NCBI RefSeq assembly: GCF_009938225.1
Contig: NZ_AP019658.1
Coordinates: 806,001 to 870,000 of the forward strand
DNA: 64,000 bases
Direction of reading: 5' to 3'
From: Vibrio ponticus
Lineage (GTDB): Bacteria; Pseudomonadota; Gammaproteobacteria; Enterobacterales; Vibrionaceae
Shown piece by piece: positions 48,137-57,676 of the stretch; position 1 is the first letter of the stretch, and every line of letters starts with the position of its first letter. The notes below the pieces were generated by a model, which did not search any database, was not told the origin of the DNA, and saw nothing but the letters and a program-made list of their open reading frames with translations. The position numbers and the translations under genes are program-made.

Positions 48137-48404
48137 TAAATTGATAAGCCCTAGGTATGAAGTAACTACCGCGCCCTAGAGGATAACGTTATAAAATGAT
48201 TTTCCAAGTGTTTTTCGTAAATTGTTTGTTGAAAAATGCGGAATAACATCAACATTTGCGAATCATTTGTTTCGAATCAGAGATGCTTCTATTAAATTTG
48301 ATATGAACTCGCTTGTTTTCACAGCCAATAAACCATACTTAATTTGTGGGGATAAGTTAGTTTTCAGCGTTAGCTTGGCAAAGTTTTATAAGGAGTATTT
48401 AAGC

Positions 48405-48767
48405 GTGCAGATTAGTGAAGATGTTCATAATTATATGGAAAATTTAGTCGGTCAGGTGTTAGGTCGTCCGGAATACACCGATCACTTTAATCATGATCAG
48501 CTTGCTGATCTCGCTTGTTTAGCGCTTATTCAGTTAAGACCTGTTTATATACGCCATGATGTTGATTTTCTTGCGACCCTTTCTGAGCAGCGTTTGATGA
48601 CTTTAAAGGGTTATGCAGAAACGGCGGTTGAATCGGCGAAAGGCATGATTCTTGACGATCGACGCCAAAACCGACAAGACGAATTTCCGGTATTGTTTAC
48701 AAAACCTCGCTTTGATGAAGATGCTGAGTTAGAGTGGTTTGAGAAGCCAATTCTTAATAAAAAATAA
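48405..48767 (+). CDS. ComFB-family protein (candidate c-di-GMP receptor)
   Basis: A GTG at 48405 with AGGAG nine bases upstream gives a 120-residue protein; the frame extends upstream to 48222 but that part has no family resemblance. Residues VHNYMENLVGQVL and DQLADLACLALIQLRPVY match the core of the ComFB family (PF10719), though the usual cysteine pair is absent. ComFB-like proteins in cyanobacteria have been shown to bind c-di-GMP. Two cyclase genes stand next to it. The C-terminal 50 residues are polar and possibly helical. It is followed nine bases later by a HlyU-family gene. Confidence 0.8.
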   Translation: MQISEDVHNYMENLVGQVLGRPEYTDHFNHDQLADLACLALIQLRPVYIRHDVDFLATLSEQRLMTLKGYAETAVESAKGMILDDRRQNRQDEFPVLFTKPRFDEDAELEWFEKPILNKK

Positions 48768-48776
48768 GGTGACCAG

Positions 48777-49058
48777 GTGGGATTTTTCTCTCGTTTGTTT
48801 GGTTCAAGTAAGCCAGACACAAAAAAAGTGACCGTAGAACCAGTTGAATACAACGGTTTTCTTATTTATCAGGAAGCGATCGAAGAAGGCGGGCAATATC
48901 GCATTGCGGGTAGAATCGAGAAGGAAATCGACGGTGAAATAAAATCACACCGTTTTATTCGTTCAGATGTACTTTCTAGTCGTGCGGATGCGGATGATTT
49001 CATGCTTAAAAAGGCGCAAATGTTTATCGACCAGATGAACGGTAAAATTTTCGATTAG
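48777..49058 (+). CDS. HlyU-family protein (PF10115)
   Basis: This 93-residue protein starts with GTG, with AAGGTGA just upstream overlapping the stop of the ComFB-family gene. The motif MGFFSRLFGSS, then VEYNGFLIYQEAIEEGGQYRIAGRIEKE, matches the small PF10115 family whose name comes from a Vibrio annotation as HlyU; it is not the ArsR-type HlyU regulator. It has no clear DNA-binding motif. It probably shares a transcript with the ComFB-family gene and has a terminator after it. Confidence 0.82.
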   Translation: MGFFSRLFGSSKPDTKKVTVEPVEYNGFLIYQEAIEEGGQYRIAGRIEKEIDGEIKSHRFIRSDVLSSRADADDFMLKKAQMFIDQMNGKIFD

Positions 49059-49090
49059 TCTTAGCTGAATTGATAGATGTCATAAAACTG

Positions 49091-49127
49091 AGAACCATTA
49101 GCAGTTATGCTGATGGTTCTTTTTTTG
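49091..49127 (+). terminator. Terminator after the HlyU-family gene
   Basis: The stem AGAACCA...TGGTTCT with inner pairs AGCAG/CTG and a seven-base T-run lies 32 bases past the stop. Confidence 0.85.
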
Positions 49128-49352
49128 TACATAAGATGTTTAATCTACTGTTTTTTATGAATGTTTTTCGTCGATTTGAAGATATTTAAGCAAGTAAAAA
49201 ATGTAGTTCTATTACATCGAAAATTACAGAAATACGAGACAGATCTATCTGGCGCGAAGGAATATCTGTATTTTTATTACAAAATGCTTGAAATTTAGGC
49301 GTCCGTTAGTTTAAAAAAGAATAATCATTGTGCCAATAGTCAAGGAATAGCT

Positions 49353-50909
49353 ATGCAAATTGGTGTGCCAAAAGAAATACTCGCTGGAGAAACGCGAGTA
49401 GCTGCCTCTCCGAAATCGGTAGAGCAGTTAATAAAATTGGGATTTGACGTCGTTGTTGAATCGCAAGCAGGGGAATTGGCGAGTTTCGACAATGCCTCTT
49501 TTGAAGCCTCGGGAGCGAAAGTTGTATCTAAGGATGAAGCTTGGAATTCCGATATTATTTTTAAAGTGAATGCACCCATTGTCGACAACGAAAATGGTGT
49601 GGACGAAATTGCGCAACTTAATGACGGCGCAACATTAGTTAGCTTTATTTGGCCTGCACAAAACCCAGAGTTGATGGAACAACTTTCGAGTAAAAACATC
49701 AATGTAATGGCAATGGATGCCGTGCCACGTATCTCTCGCGCACAAGCTCTTGATGCGCTTTCATCTATGGCAAACATCGCAGGTTACCGTGCGGTTGTAG
49801 AAGCGGCCCATGAGTTTGGTCGTTTCTTCACTGGTCAAATTACCGCTGCAGGTAAAGTGCCACCAGCAAAAGTATTGGTTGCTGGTGCGGGTGTGGCAGG
49901 TCTTGCTGCAATCGGTGCGGCTGGTAGTCTTGGTGCGATTGTGCGTGCTTTCGACGTGCGTCCAGAAGTAAAAGAGCAAGTCCAATCTATGGGTGCTGAG
50001 TTCTTGGAAGTGGATTTTCAAGAAAATTCAGGCTCAGGTGATGGTTACGCTAAAGAGATGTCTGATGAATTCAATAAGAAAGCGGCTGAGCTATACGCCG
50101 AGCAAGCCAAAGACGTTGATATCATCGTTACTACAGCACTGATCCCAGGTCGTCCTGCACCTAAGCTGATCACCAAAGAAATGGTAGATAGCATGAAGGC
50201 GGGTAGTGTGATTGTTGACTTGGCTGCGGCGAACGGCGGTAACTGTGAATACACAGTGGCAGATCAAGTTATCACAACGGCAAATGGCGTAAAAGTGGTG
50301 GGTTACACAGACATGGTGGGGCGTCTACCTACGCAGTCTTCTCAACTTTATGCGACTAACCTCGTCAACTTAATGAAGCTACTTTGCAAAGAAAAAGATG
50401 GCAACATCGACATCGATTTTGAAGATGTTGTACTGCGTGGCGTTACGGTCGTTAAAGAAGGTGAAGTCACATGGCCTGCGCCACCAATTCAAGTGTCTGC
50501 ACAGCCTGAGCAAAAACCACAACCCGCACCTGCACCAGAAAAGAAAGTGGATGAACCCGTTTCACCGGTTAAGAAACTTATCGGTCTTGGCGTAGCGGTG
50601 ACTGCATTCGGTTGGGTTGCATCGGTTGCTCCTGCTGCATTCCTTGCGCACTTTACTGTTTTTGTATTGGCTTGTGTTGTGGGTTACTACGTTGTATGGA
50701 ACGTTACACACGCGCTTCATACTCCACTTATGTCAGTAACTAACGCAATTTCCGGCATTATCGTTGTCGGCGCGCTGCTACAGATTGGTCAAGGAAACGG
50801 TGTGGTGACGTTCTTGTCATTCATCGCGGTATTGATCGCAAGCATTAACATCTTTGGCGGATTTACAGTCACCAAGCGCATGCTTGAAATGTTCCGTAAA
50901 GATCGATAG
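49353..50909 (+). CDS. pntA: NAD(P) transhydrogenase alpha subunit
   Basis: PntA is the NAD(H)-binding subunit of proton-translocating transhydrogenase, which drives NADPH formation from NADH. The 518-residue chain starts [20 protein letters not shown], has the NAD site [22 protein letters not shown], and after a Pro-rich linker (residues 395-415) four TM helices. AAGGAA precedes the ATG. pntB follows 12 bases later. Length and order match E. coli. Confidence 0.97.
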   Translation: MQIGVPKEILAGETRVAASPKSVEQLIKLGFDVVVESQAGELASFDNASFEASGAKVVSKDEAWNSDIIFKVNAPIVDNENGVDEIAQLNDGATLVSFIWPAQNPELMEQLSSKNINVMAMDAVPRISRAQALDALSSMANIAGYRAVVEAAHEFGRFFTGQITAAGKVPPAKVLVAGAGVAGLAAIGAAGSLGAIVRAFDVRPEVKEQVQSMGAEFLEVDFQENSGSGDGYAKEMSDEFNKKAAELYAEQAKDVDIIVTTALIPGRPAPKLITKEMVDSMKAGSVIVDLAAANGGNCEYTVADQVITTANGVKVVGYTDMVGRLPTQSSQLYATNLVNLMKLLCKEKDGNIDIDFEDVVLRGVTVVKEGEVTWPAPPIQVSAQPEQKPQPAPAPEKKVDEPVSPVKKLIGLGVAVTAFGWVASVAPAAFLAHFTVFVLACVVGYYVVWNVTHALHTPLMSVTNAISGIIVVGALLQIGQGNGVVTFLSFIAVLIASINIFGGFTVTKRMLEMFRKDR

Positions 50910-50921
50910 GAGTAACAGGGA

Positions 50922-52316
50922 ATGTCTGCAGGACTAGTACAAGCAGCTTACATTGTTGCTGCTATATTTTTCATTTTAAGTTTGGCTGGTTTATCTAAGC
51001 AAGAATCGGCTCGTTCCGGTAACTACTACGGTATTGCGGGTATGGCGATCGCATTGATCGCAACGATCTTTAGCCCAGATGCACAAGGCTTTGCATGGAT
51101 CATCGTCGCGATGGCGATCGGTGGTGCGATTGGTATTTTCTACGCAAAGAAAGTAGAAATGACCGAGATGCCAGAGCTTGTTGCAATCCTACACAGTTTT
51201 GTAGGTTTGGCGGCGGTTCTTGTTGGTTACAACAGTTACCTCGCGCCACCACCGCCAGTGTCTCTTGACCCTGCGGGTATTCACGCAGAGCACGTTATCC
51301 ACTTAGTTGAAGTGTTCTTAGGTGTGTTTATCGGTGCGGTAACGTTCACAGGTTCTATTGTTGCTTTCGGTAAATTACGTGGTGTGATTTCTTCATCACC
51401 GCTGAATCTACCACACAAGCATAAAATGAACTTAGCGGCGATTGTGGTTTCAACATTACTGATGATCTACTTCGTTAAGGCTGATGGCAGTATGTTCGCT
51501 CTAATCGTGATGACGTTGATTGCTTTTGCTTTTGGTTACCACCTAGTAGCATCAATCGGCGGCGCGGACATGCCAGTGGTTGTCTCAATGCTGAACTCTT
51601 ACTCAGGTTGGGCAGCAGCGGCAGCTGGTTTTATGCTGGCAAACGATCTATTGATCGTAACCGGTGCGCTAGTTGGTTCGTCAGGTGCGATTCTGTCGTA
51701 CATCATGTGTAAAGCAATGAACCGTTCTTTTGTGAGTGTTATTGCTGGTGGCTTTGGTCAGGAAGTGGTTATCTCCGGTGACGAAGAGTACGGTGAGCAC
51801 CGCGAAACTAATGCCGAAGACGTTGCTGATATGCTGAAAAATGCCAAATCAGTCATCATCACTCCTGGATACGGCATGGCGGTAGCGCAAGCACAATACC
51901 CAGTGCATGAGATTACAGAAAAACTACGCGCACAAGGTGTCGAAGTTCGTTTCGGTATTCACCCAGTAGCGGGGCGTCTCCCTGGGCACATGAACGTATT
52001 GTTGGCTGAGGCGAAAGTGCCTTACGATATCGTGCTAGAAATGGACGAAATCAATGATGATTTCCCAGAGACCGATGTTGTGCTCGTTATCGGTGCGAAC
52101 GATACGGTTAACCCTGCGGCACTTGAAGATCCAAATAGTCCAATTGCGGGTATGCCAGTATTGGAAGTTTGGAATGCCAAAGAAGTTATCGTATTCAAGC
52201 GTTCAATGAATACCGGTTACGCTGGTGTACAAAACCCATTGTTCTTTAAAGAGAACACGCAGATGTTGTTCGGTGATGCTAAACAGAGTTGTTTAGACAT
52301 TAGTGCACATATCTAA
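50922..52316 (+). CDS. pntB: NAD(P) transhydrogenase beta subunit
   Basis: PntB supplies the rest of the proton channel and the NADP(H) site. The 464-residue protein has about eight to nine TM helices in its first 265 residues and a C-terminal NADP-binding domain with [33 protein letters not shown] and [12 protein letters not shown]. It has its own ribosome site (AGGAG, then AGGGA) and is co-transcribed with pntA. A GC-rich terminator follows five bases after the stop. Confidence 0.97.
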   Translation: MSAGLVQAAYIVAAIFFILSLAGLSKQESARSGNYYGIAGMAIALIATIFSPDAQGFAWIIVAMAIGGAIGIFYAKKVEMTEMPELVAILHSFVGLAAVLVGYNSYLAPPPPVSLDPAGIHAEHVIHLVEVFLGVFIGAVTFTGSIVAFGKLRGVISSSPLNLPHKHKMNLAAIVVSTLLMIYFVKADGSMFALIVMTLIAFAFGYHLVASIGGADMPVVVSMLNSYSGWAAAAAGFMLANDLLIVTGALVGSSGAILSYIMCKAMNRSFVSVIAGGFGQEVVISGDEEYGEHRETNAEDVADMLKNAKSVIITPGYGMAVAQAQYPVHEITEKLRAQGVEVRFGIHPVAGRLPGHMNVLLAEAKVPYDIVLEMDEINDDFPETDVVLVIGANDTVNPAALEDPNSPIAGMPVLEVWNAKEVIVFKRSMNTGYAGVQNPLFFKENTQMLFGDAKQSCLDISAHI

Positions 52317-52320
52317 GTTG

Positions 52321-52346
52321 AAAGGCGCCGCAGGGCGCCTTTTTTA
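52321..52346 (+). terminator. Terminator after pntB
   Basis: The stem AAGGCGCC/GGCGCCTT and a run of six T follow directly. Confidence 0.88.
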
Positions 52347-52699
52347 TTAGCTTGTATCTTAGCTATGCTAAGTGCTGTTGCTTTTAGAGTTGGCAACTCG
52401 CTCTAGACGCTAAGTACAAAGCAATATAAGCTTAGTTAACCTATTGAAAGGTCGGCAATTTGCTGACCTTTTCTGTTAGAAACGCTGTAGAGCGTTTACA
52501 TCTGATTGTATAGCAGTCGATTTCAACCCTATTTCATTGCTGACTCGCTTAGAGTAAGTTTAAGCGATAGGAAATGAGTCATTTGTCTGATTTAGCTACA
52601 ATTAGATATATTTAATTGACATGAATATTACACTTTTCGCGTCTAGAGTTGTCATAATGGTGATTCTGGTGGTAAGTAACTGATTTAGTAAGATTTGCC
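52347..52699. other. Intergenic region between pntB and vxrA, with a second hairpin
   Basis: About 350 bases hold the vxr promoter region. A second hairpin at 52448-52471 (AAGGTC..GCAA/TTGC..GACCTT) is followed by TTCT, and may be a back-up terminator. No coding frame is credible here. Confidence 0.65.
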
Positions 52700-54154
52700 T
52701 TGAAACTAACAAAATTAAAGATTTGGGTATGTTTATTCAGCTTTGCATCAGCAGGAGCGAGCGCCGACACGCTGCCAGAGCGTATTGATAAATTTGTAAA
52801 TTTATTCAAAACGTCAGAAGCATCGGTGTCATATGATGTGCGTGTATTGCAATCTGATTACCCAACTCGTTTATTGACTCCCCAGTCAATGTTACCCCAG
52901 ACATCGAGTTATCCATTAGAAGACATTCAGCGGTTGTATAAACTGTCGGTCTCTTGTACGGGGAAATTGCCTCTGAGCCCTTTGGTTACTGAGCCACTGG
53001 TTTTTACGCGAGCGATGTGTAAAGGCACTAAACTGAGTCCCACTTGGTTTGCGCGTAGTGCTCTGATTCACCCGGGAGGGGGAACATACGCCAACCGTTA
53101 CATTGTCACTCATCCTGATATGGTAACGTCGTTAGAGCAGTATATGCACATCAAAGAACGACCATTGGCAAACCAAAAAACTTTGCTTGGTCGTTTGCAA
53201 CGCATGGGCGAGGAGACCATGACGTCGCTTATATCAGGGGCGAGCATGTTCCTCGAAGGGGAAGACTTGTGGCTACGTAAAAATGATAGTTACTATATCT
53301 ACCCAGAAGCGATTTGGAGCAAAAACGTCACGGAAGCGGGGCTTAGCTTTACCCTAGGCGCGGATTCTGGCGCGTGTTTTGTCCAACGAGGCAATATTTG
53401 TTGGGATGTAGAAGATCATGCTGATTTTCTAAAAATTAGCATGGTCGGTTTGGTTATTGCTAACATATTACTGGTAATTGGTTGGTCTATTTACCGTTGG
53501 AATACAAAACGCAAAGAAATGAAGAGTCGCATGTTGGTATTGCAGATCCTCACTCACGAGTTGCGTACGCCAATAGCGAGTTTATCATTAACAGTAGAAG
53601 GTTTTCGTCGGGAGTTTGAGGAGTTACCCGAATCTGTTTATGATGAATTTCGGCGACTTTGCGAAGACTCGCGCCGTCTAAGACAATTAGCGGAAGCGAG
53701 TAAAGACTACTTGCAGTCAGACAATAAGCCGCTTGCTTCTGAATGGGTACCGTCAGTAGAAGATTGGTTAACATTCAAGATTGAAGAGGAATTTGATAAT
53801 GAAGTCGAATTTGCTATCAATGCTGATGTGGCGGCAAAACTTAATGTATATTGGTTAGGCACATGCCTAGACAATTTAGTTAGAAACGCGGTGAAATATG
53901 GAGTTAAGCCGGTTACGTTAGATGTGAAAACATCTAATCAAAAAATTACGTTCAGCGTTATTGACCAAGGACAACTAACACAAAAAGACTGGCGTCATTT
54001 ACGCAAGCCATTTGTTAGTAAGAGTGGTTTAGGCCTGGGCTTAACTATCGTTGATTCGATGGTGGGCAGAATGGGAGGCAAGATGAGCCTCATCGGTCCA
54101 CCAACAACGTTTATTTTGGAGATACCTTGTGAAACAGACACTGCTTCTCGTTGA
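52700..54154 (+). CDS. vxrA: VxrA (WigK) sensor histidine kinase
   Basis: VxrA is a Vibrio sensor kinase that responds to cell-wall damage and controls type VI secretion, biofilm and cell-wall genes through VxrB. The only usable start is a TTG, giving a complete signal sequence ending AGASA; the next in-frame ATG would remove it. The periplasmic part spans about residues 24-245 and contains four cysteines. A TM helix at about 250-268 precedes the kinase core with H286 in LTHELRTPIAS and the G box SGLGLGLTIV. It overlaps vxrB by 26 bases. The length (484) is typical. Confidence 0.92.
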   Translation: MKLTKLKIWVCLFSFASAGASADTLPERIDKFVNLFKTSEASVSYDVRVLQSDYPTRLLTPQSMLPQTSSYPLEDIQRLYKLSVSCTGKLPLSPLVTEPLVFTRAMCKGTKLSPTWFARSALIHPGGGTYANRYIVTHPDMVTSLEQYMHIKERPLANQKTLLGRLQRMGEETMTSLISGASMFLEGEDLWLRKNDSYYIYPEAIWSKNVTEAGLSFTLGADSGACFVQRGNICWDVEDHADFLKISMVGLVIANILLVIGWSIYRWNTKRKEMKSRMLVLQILTHELRTPIASLSLTVEGFRREFEELPESVYDEFRRLCEDSRRLRQLAEASKDYLQSDNKPLASEWVPSVEDWLTFKIEEEFDNEVEFAINADVAAKLNVYWLGTCLDNLVRNAVKYGVKPVTLDVKTSNQKITFSVIDQGQLTQKDWRHLRKPFVSKSGLGLGLTIVDSMVGRMGGKMSLIGPPTTFILEIPCETDTASR

Positions 54155-54788
54155 AGACGACAAAAACTTAGCGGATGGTTTGCTAGTGAGCCTTGAACAG
54201 GCTGGTTACGAATGTTTCCACGCTGAAACCATCGCTGAGGTAGAGCAGTATTGGGCGAAGTCCGATCTTGTAATTCTTGATCGTCAATTACCCGATGGTG
54301 ATTCGGTTTCGCATATTACACAATGGAAAGCGATCAAAGAGATCCCTGTGATCTTATTGACCGCTTTAGTGACAGTAAAAGATAAAGTTGCTGGTCTAGA
54401 TTCAGGTGCAAATGATTACCTCACGAAACCATTTGCAGAAGCCGAGCTGTTTGCTCGTATTCGTGCACAACTGCGCACGCCTGATAGCATCGAAGAAGAC
54501 GACAGCAAAGTACGTACTGAGAATCTGCTGATTGATAAAAGCACACGCGAAGTGTTCTTCAATGAACAGCAAATCACTCTAACGCGTACAGAGTTTGACC
54601 TTTTATTGTTCCTTGCGAGCAATCTAGGTCGCGTGTTTACTCGTGACGAGTTGCTTGACCATGTTTGGGGTTACAACCATTTCCCAACAACGCGTACTGT
54701 AGACACACACGTTCTTCAGCTTCGTCAGAAACTGCCAGGTCTTGAAATCGAAACACTCCGTGGTGTTGGTTATAAGATGAAAGCATGA
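54129..54788 (+). CDS. vxrB: VxrB (WigR) response regulator
   Basis: VxrB is an OmpR-family response regulator paired with VxrA. The 219 residues have a receiver (phospho-acceptor D51 in VILDRQLPDGD, lysine in YLTKPFAEAEL) and a winged-helix DNA-binding domain (ITLTRTEFDLLLFLASNLGRVFTR...RTVDTHVLQLRQKL). The start is a GTG within the end of vxrA, and its stop overlaps the vxrC start by four bases, so translation of the three genes is coupled. Confidence 0.94.
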   Translation: MKQTLLLVEDDKNLADGLLVSLEQAGYECFHAETIAEVEQYWAKSDLVILDRQLPDGDSVSHITQWKAIKEIPVILLTALVTVKDKVAGLDSGANDYLTKPFAEAELFARIRAQLRTPDSIEEDDSKVRTENLLIDKSTREVFFNEQQITLTRTEFDLLLFLASNLGRVFTRDELLDHVWGYNHFPTTRTVDTHVLQLRQKLPGLEIETLRGVGYKMKA

Positions 54789-55660
54789 TCAAACAATCAT
54801 TGATGATCGCAGGTGTGCTAATTAGCACACCTGTTGCCTCGGAAGGCGTCACTTGGTTTGAAAGTAACTCACCATTAACTCAAACCCACAAACACCTGCT
54901 CAATAACGATCTGCCTGCTATGTTTTCTTCGTTGGTAGAGGTTTGGCAACTGGAACAAAGCCCAGCACTTGCGCCTCACTTAAATGATTTGTTAGTTCAA
55001 TCATTTGAAGTTGACTGCGGGAAAGGCTTGGCAAGTAAAGAGTTTCCAGAATGGTTGAAAGGAGTGCTCGTTCAACGTTCTGAAATACAAAGCCCAGGGC
55101 GTGATGCATTTCGAGCAACGGTTGAAGTCCAATCGACACTGCCTATTTCTGATATCAGCTTAACGCGTTGGGTTGACAAAAGTGTCTCCAATGACAACAC
55201 TTTGGAATTAGTTCGCGAAAACAATTCAGGGATTCTCACTTACTCAAAACGTTACAACGTAAGTAATAAGCTAACGATGGGTTTGTACCGTATTGATATT
55301 GTGAGTGAAAATAATGAGTCATGGAGCTCATGGCTAATCCTTGGTGATCCAAAAACATACATGACGGTTCGCTGGGCATCAAAAGACCACTGGCAAGTGG
55401 AACAGAATGCATTGCTGAATCAACACTGTCCTTTACCAAAACTCAATGCCGCACTCTATGATTATGTCGAAGGTACATACAATCAAGTATGGAGTGGCAG
55501 CTTCGAATCCGATTATCCAACGTCTTTACCATTAGAAGAAATTGATGCTGGACGCTATGTTCTTGCGGTAACGATGGCTCATCGTCGCTGGCAAGGTAAG
55601 ATAGTTGTGGAGCAAGCGCAAATAATTAGCAAAACATATGACGTTTCACTAGAGGAATAA
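54785..55660 (+). CDS. vxrC: VxrC-like periplasmic protein (DUF2861)
   Basis: The third gene of the vxr operon encodes a 291-residue protein with a signal peptide (MIKQSLMIAGVLISTPVASE) and a mainly beta periplasmic domain. The family is DUF2861, found in Vibrio and relatives, without an assigned biochemical role. Two cysteines (in DCGKGL and HCPLPK) could form a disulfide. The start codon overlaps the vxrB stop (ATGA). Its partners in the operon suggest a role in envelope sensing. Confidence 0.85.
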   Translation: MIKQSLMIAGVLISTPVASEGVTWFESNSPLTQTHKHLLNNDLPAMFSSLVEVWQLEQSPALAPHLNDLLVQSFEVDCGKGLASKEFPEWLKGVLVQRSEIQSPGRDAFRATVEVQSTLPISDISLTRWVDKSVSNDNTLELVRENNSGILTYSKRYNVSNKLTMGLYRIDIVSENNESWSSWLILGDPKTYMTVRWASKDHWQVEQNALLNQHCPLPKLNAALYDYVEGTYNQVWSGSFESDYPTSLPLEEIDAGRYVLAVTMAHRRWQGKIVVEQAQIISKTYDVSLEE

Positions 55661-55719
55661 GTAAAGTTTAGCGACAATCAGCCGATATAATACAAAATAA
55701 ATATGTATTCAGTCCTGAT

Positions 55720-56850
55720 ATGAAAAACGTATACAAACTTCTTCCTCTGGTTGCTGCAATGTCTGTTGGCTCAGTACATGCAGCAAATTACGCTATCGAA
55801 GCTCGCGGTGAAGCAATGGGTGGTGTAGGAGTTGTCTCTGCAAGTTTCCTAACCGCACCTTTTTATAACCCTGCATTGACAGCTATCTATCGTCGAAACG
55901 ATGATGTGGGTATGATCACGCCTAGTTTTGGTTTGGATTATACTGATACTGGCGATTTTGTAGATGGCTTAGATAATGTTGAAAAGCTGATTAAAGCGAA
56001 TGATTATGTTGGTGCTCAAAAAGCACTTAACGACTTGAAAGGCGATCAATTAAACGTTGAAATGGGTGGTGTGGTTGCATTCGCAATTCCCAACCGTTTT
56101 GTAGCTGCGAACGCGTTCGGTAAACTTTATACAGAGTCTTTTGCCACCACAAACATCAAAACCGATGGTACTGATGCTGAAAACGCACTGGGTAGTTCCG
56201 TTCGAGCGGTAAGTGTCGGTGTCGCCGAAGCGGGTTTGTCATTAGCAAAATACCAAACCTTTATGGGGCAACATATCTCATTTGGTGTTACGCCTAAATT
56301 GCAACGCGTCTATACCTATGTCTATGAAGCAAACCTAGTCAACTATGACTTAACGGATCTGCGTGACAATGGACAAGGCGAAACCATGTTCAATATGGAT
56401 GCTGGTTTCTTATGGTTTTATGGTCCGTTTAGAGCTGGTATCTCAGCAACTAACTTGATCTCGCGCGATATTCAGACGCAAAGTATTACTTCAATCGATG
56501 GTTCAACCATTTCATACGCATATGAAATGTCACCACAATATACAGTGGGTGCGGGTATCGTCGCTGATTACTTCACTCTAAGTGTTGATTACGACCTAAA
56601 AGAGCAAGAGCGATATATTGGCTTTGATGACAATACGCAAATGCTTCGTGTTGGTGCTGAATTAGATTTGTTGCGCCAACTTAAGTTGCGAGCAGGTTGG
56701 AAGAAAAACCTAGCTTATGACGATACCGATGGCACGGTCACTGCCGGTATTGGTCTATCACCATTGAATCTATTCCAGTTGGATATTGGTGCTAGCTACA
56801 CCAACGAAAATTCAATGGGAGGTTACGTTAACTTCCTAACGAGTTACTAG
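55720..56850 (+). CDS. vxrD: VxrD-like TraF-family protein (outer-membrane-like)
   Basis: The 376-residue product has a signal peptide (MKNVYKLLPLVAAMSVGSVHA) and then AANYAIEARGEAMGGVGVVSASFLTAPFYNPAL, which marks the family called conjugal transfer protein TraF (PF13729). The family name is misleading: this one looks like a FadL/PorV-type beta-barrel with repeated strands. It is the fourth gene of the vxr operon, 59 bases after vxrC. No conjugation genes are near. Confidence 0.85.
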   Translation: MKNVYKLLPLVAAMSVGSVHAANYAIEARGEAMGGVGVVSASFLTAPFYNPALTAIYRRNDDVGMITPSFGLDYTDTGDFVDGLDNVEKLIKANDYVGAQKALNDLKGDQLNVEMGGVVAFAIPNRFVAANAFGKLYTESFATTNIKTDGTDAENALGSSVRAVSVGVAEAGLSLAKYQTFMGQHISFGVTPKLQRVYTYVYEANLVNYDLTDLRDNGQGETMFNMDAGFLWFYGPFRAGISATNLISRDIQTQSITSIDGSTISYAYEMSPQYTVGAGIVADYFTLSVDYDLKEQERYIGFDDNTQMLRVGAELDLLRQLKLRAGWKKNLAYDDTDGTVTAGIGLSPLNLFQLDIGASYTNENSMGGYVNFLTSY

Positions 56851-56878
56851 TAATCAGCAGCAAATCATAATATAGTCG

Positions 56879-56903
56879 GCTCCTAAAATTAGGAGCCTTT
56901 TTT
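56879..56903 (+). terminator. Hairpin between vxrD and vxrE that includes the vxrE ribosome site
   Basis: The perfect stem GGCTCCTAA/TTAGGAGCC followed by six T looks like a terminator after vxrD. However, the AGGAG in its right arm is the only Shine-Dalgarno for the vxrE ATG that begins at once after the T-run. Confidence 0.82.
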
Positions 56904-57053
56904 ATGTTTGATGATTTAAGCCTAAGCCACGAAGAACAACAGAAAGCTGTTGAAGAAATCCAAAAGCTAATGACGCAGGGCATTAGTACTGCAGAAGCAA
57001 TCAAGATTGTAGCGACACAAATTCGCGAAAATGCTAAAAAGCAAGAGCAATAA
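56904..57053 (+). CDS. vxrE: VxrE-like small protein (UPF0181/YoaH family)
   Basis: The 49-residue protein [20 protein letters not shown]... belongs to the UPF0181/YoaH family, matching E. coli YoaH in the pattern EQQKAVE-IQ-LM-QG-S---AI--VA. It is cytoplasmic and helical, with unknown function. In V. cholerae a fifth small gene of the vxr operon occupies this position. Its ribosome site AGGAG (56890-56894) lies in the 3' arm of a terminator-like hairpin. A further hairpin follows the stop. Confidence 0.85.
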   Translation: MFDDLSLSHEEQQKAVEEIQKLMTQGISTAEAIKIVATQIRENAKKQEQ

Positions 57054-57080
57054 GAAAGGGCAGGTAACTGCCTTTTTTAT
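57054..57080 (+). terminator. Terminator after vxrE
   Basis: An imperfect stem (AAAGGGCAG/CTGCCTTTT) with a GTAA loop and T-run starts just after the stop. Confidence 0.78.
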
Positions 57081-57676
57081 CACCTGGCTAATGCACTATA
57101 ACTAAACTTTGCTATGCAAAAACGATATCGCGCTTTGTTTGATAAACGTGACATATCGATAAAACCTCAAAATGTCAGGTTAGGCAATAGGCAATAAACT
57201 CCTATTAATCGATTTAAATTATTATAAATCAGCGGTTTAATGCAGAATAATCAACTAACGTCGTACGGGTTAGGTTGGTTTTGTAATTTTATTACAAAGT
57301 TAGTGGGTGGTGATTTTTACAGGCTATATAGCCAGTTATTTATCCTGCTCGGTTATCTTGTCACTTGTATCGAAGGCTAAAAAGACCAAATACTCTCGCG
57401 TGCTTTATTATTTGCGTAAGTAACTGTTCATCAAAATGACACTGTCACGTCTTAAAGGGGATTGGATGTGGAATGTCGAAATCGTATAAGCTGAGTGGTT
57501 AAAGCGAGGGGAATGTTAGATTTGTAAGCAGAATAATAAACGTTATCCTGTCACTCAATGTATCGAAAAGTGAAGCTTTGTTTGTAGCGGTTAGTCGCGA
57601 TTCTTTCAGCACTCTAGTTTTAAAAGTGCTGAAAGCGGATACGCCAATACTGAGTGATAAAAATAGGTTAGATATT
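57081..57676. other. Long intergenic region after the vxr operon
   Basis: About 600 A/T-rich bases carry no credible gene. The frame at 57499-57699 on the minus strand overlaps the next gene's end and has no family. The only structure I see is the 11-base inverted repeat at 57603-57634. Together with the broken transposase further on, it looks like a site of past insertion and decay. Confidence 0.6.
57603..57634. repeat. Perfect inverted repeat without T-run
   Basis: The arms CTTTCAGCACT and AGTGCTGAAAG are exact complements around a ten-base loop. No T-run follows on either strand, so it is unlikely to be a standard terminator. Confidence 0.6.

Noticed and set aside
48222..48404. Upstream extension of the ComFB-family gene
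   Set aside because: It has no family match, and the GTG at 48405 has a good AGGAG.
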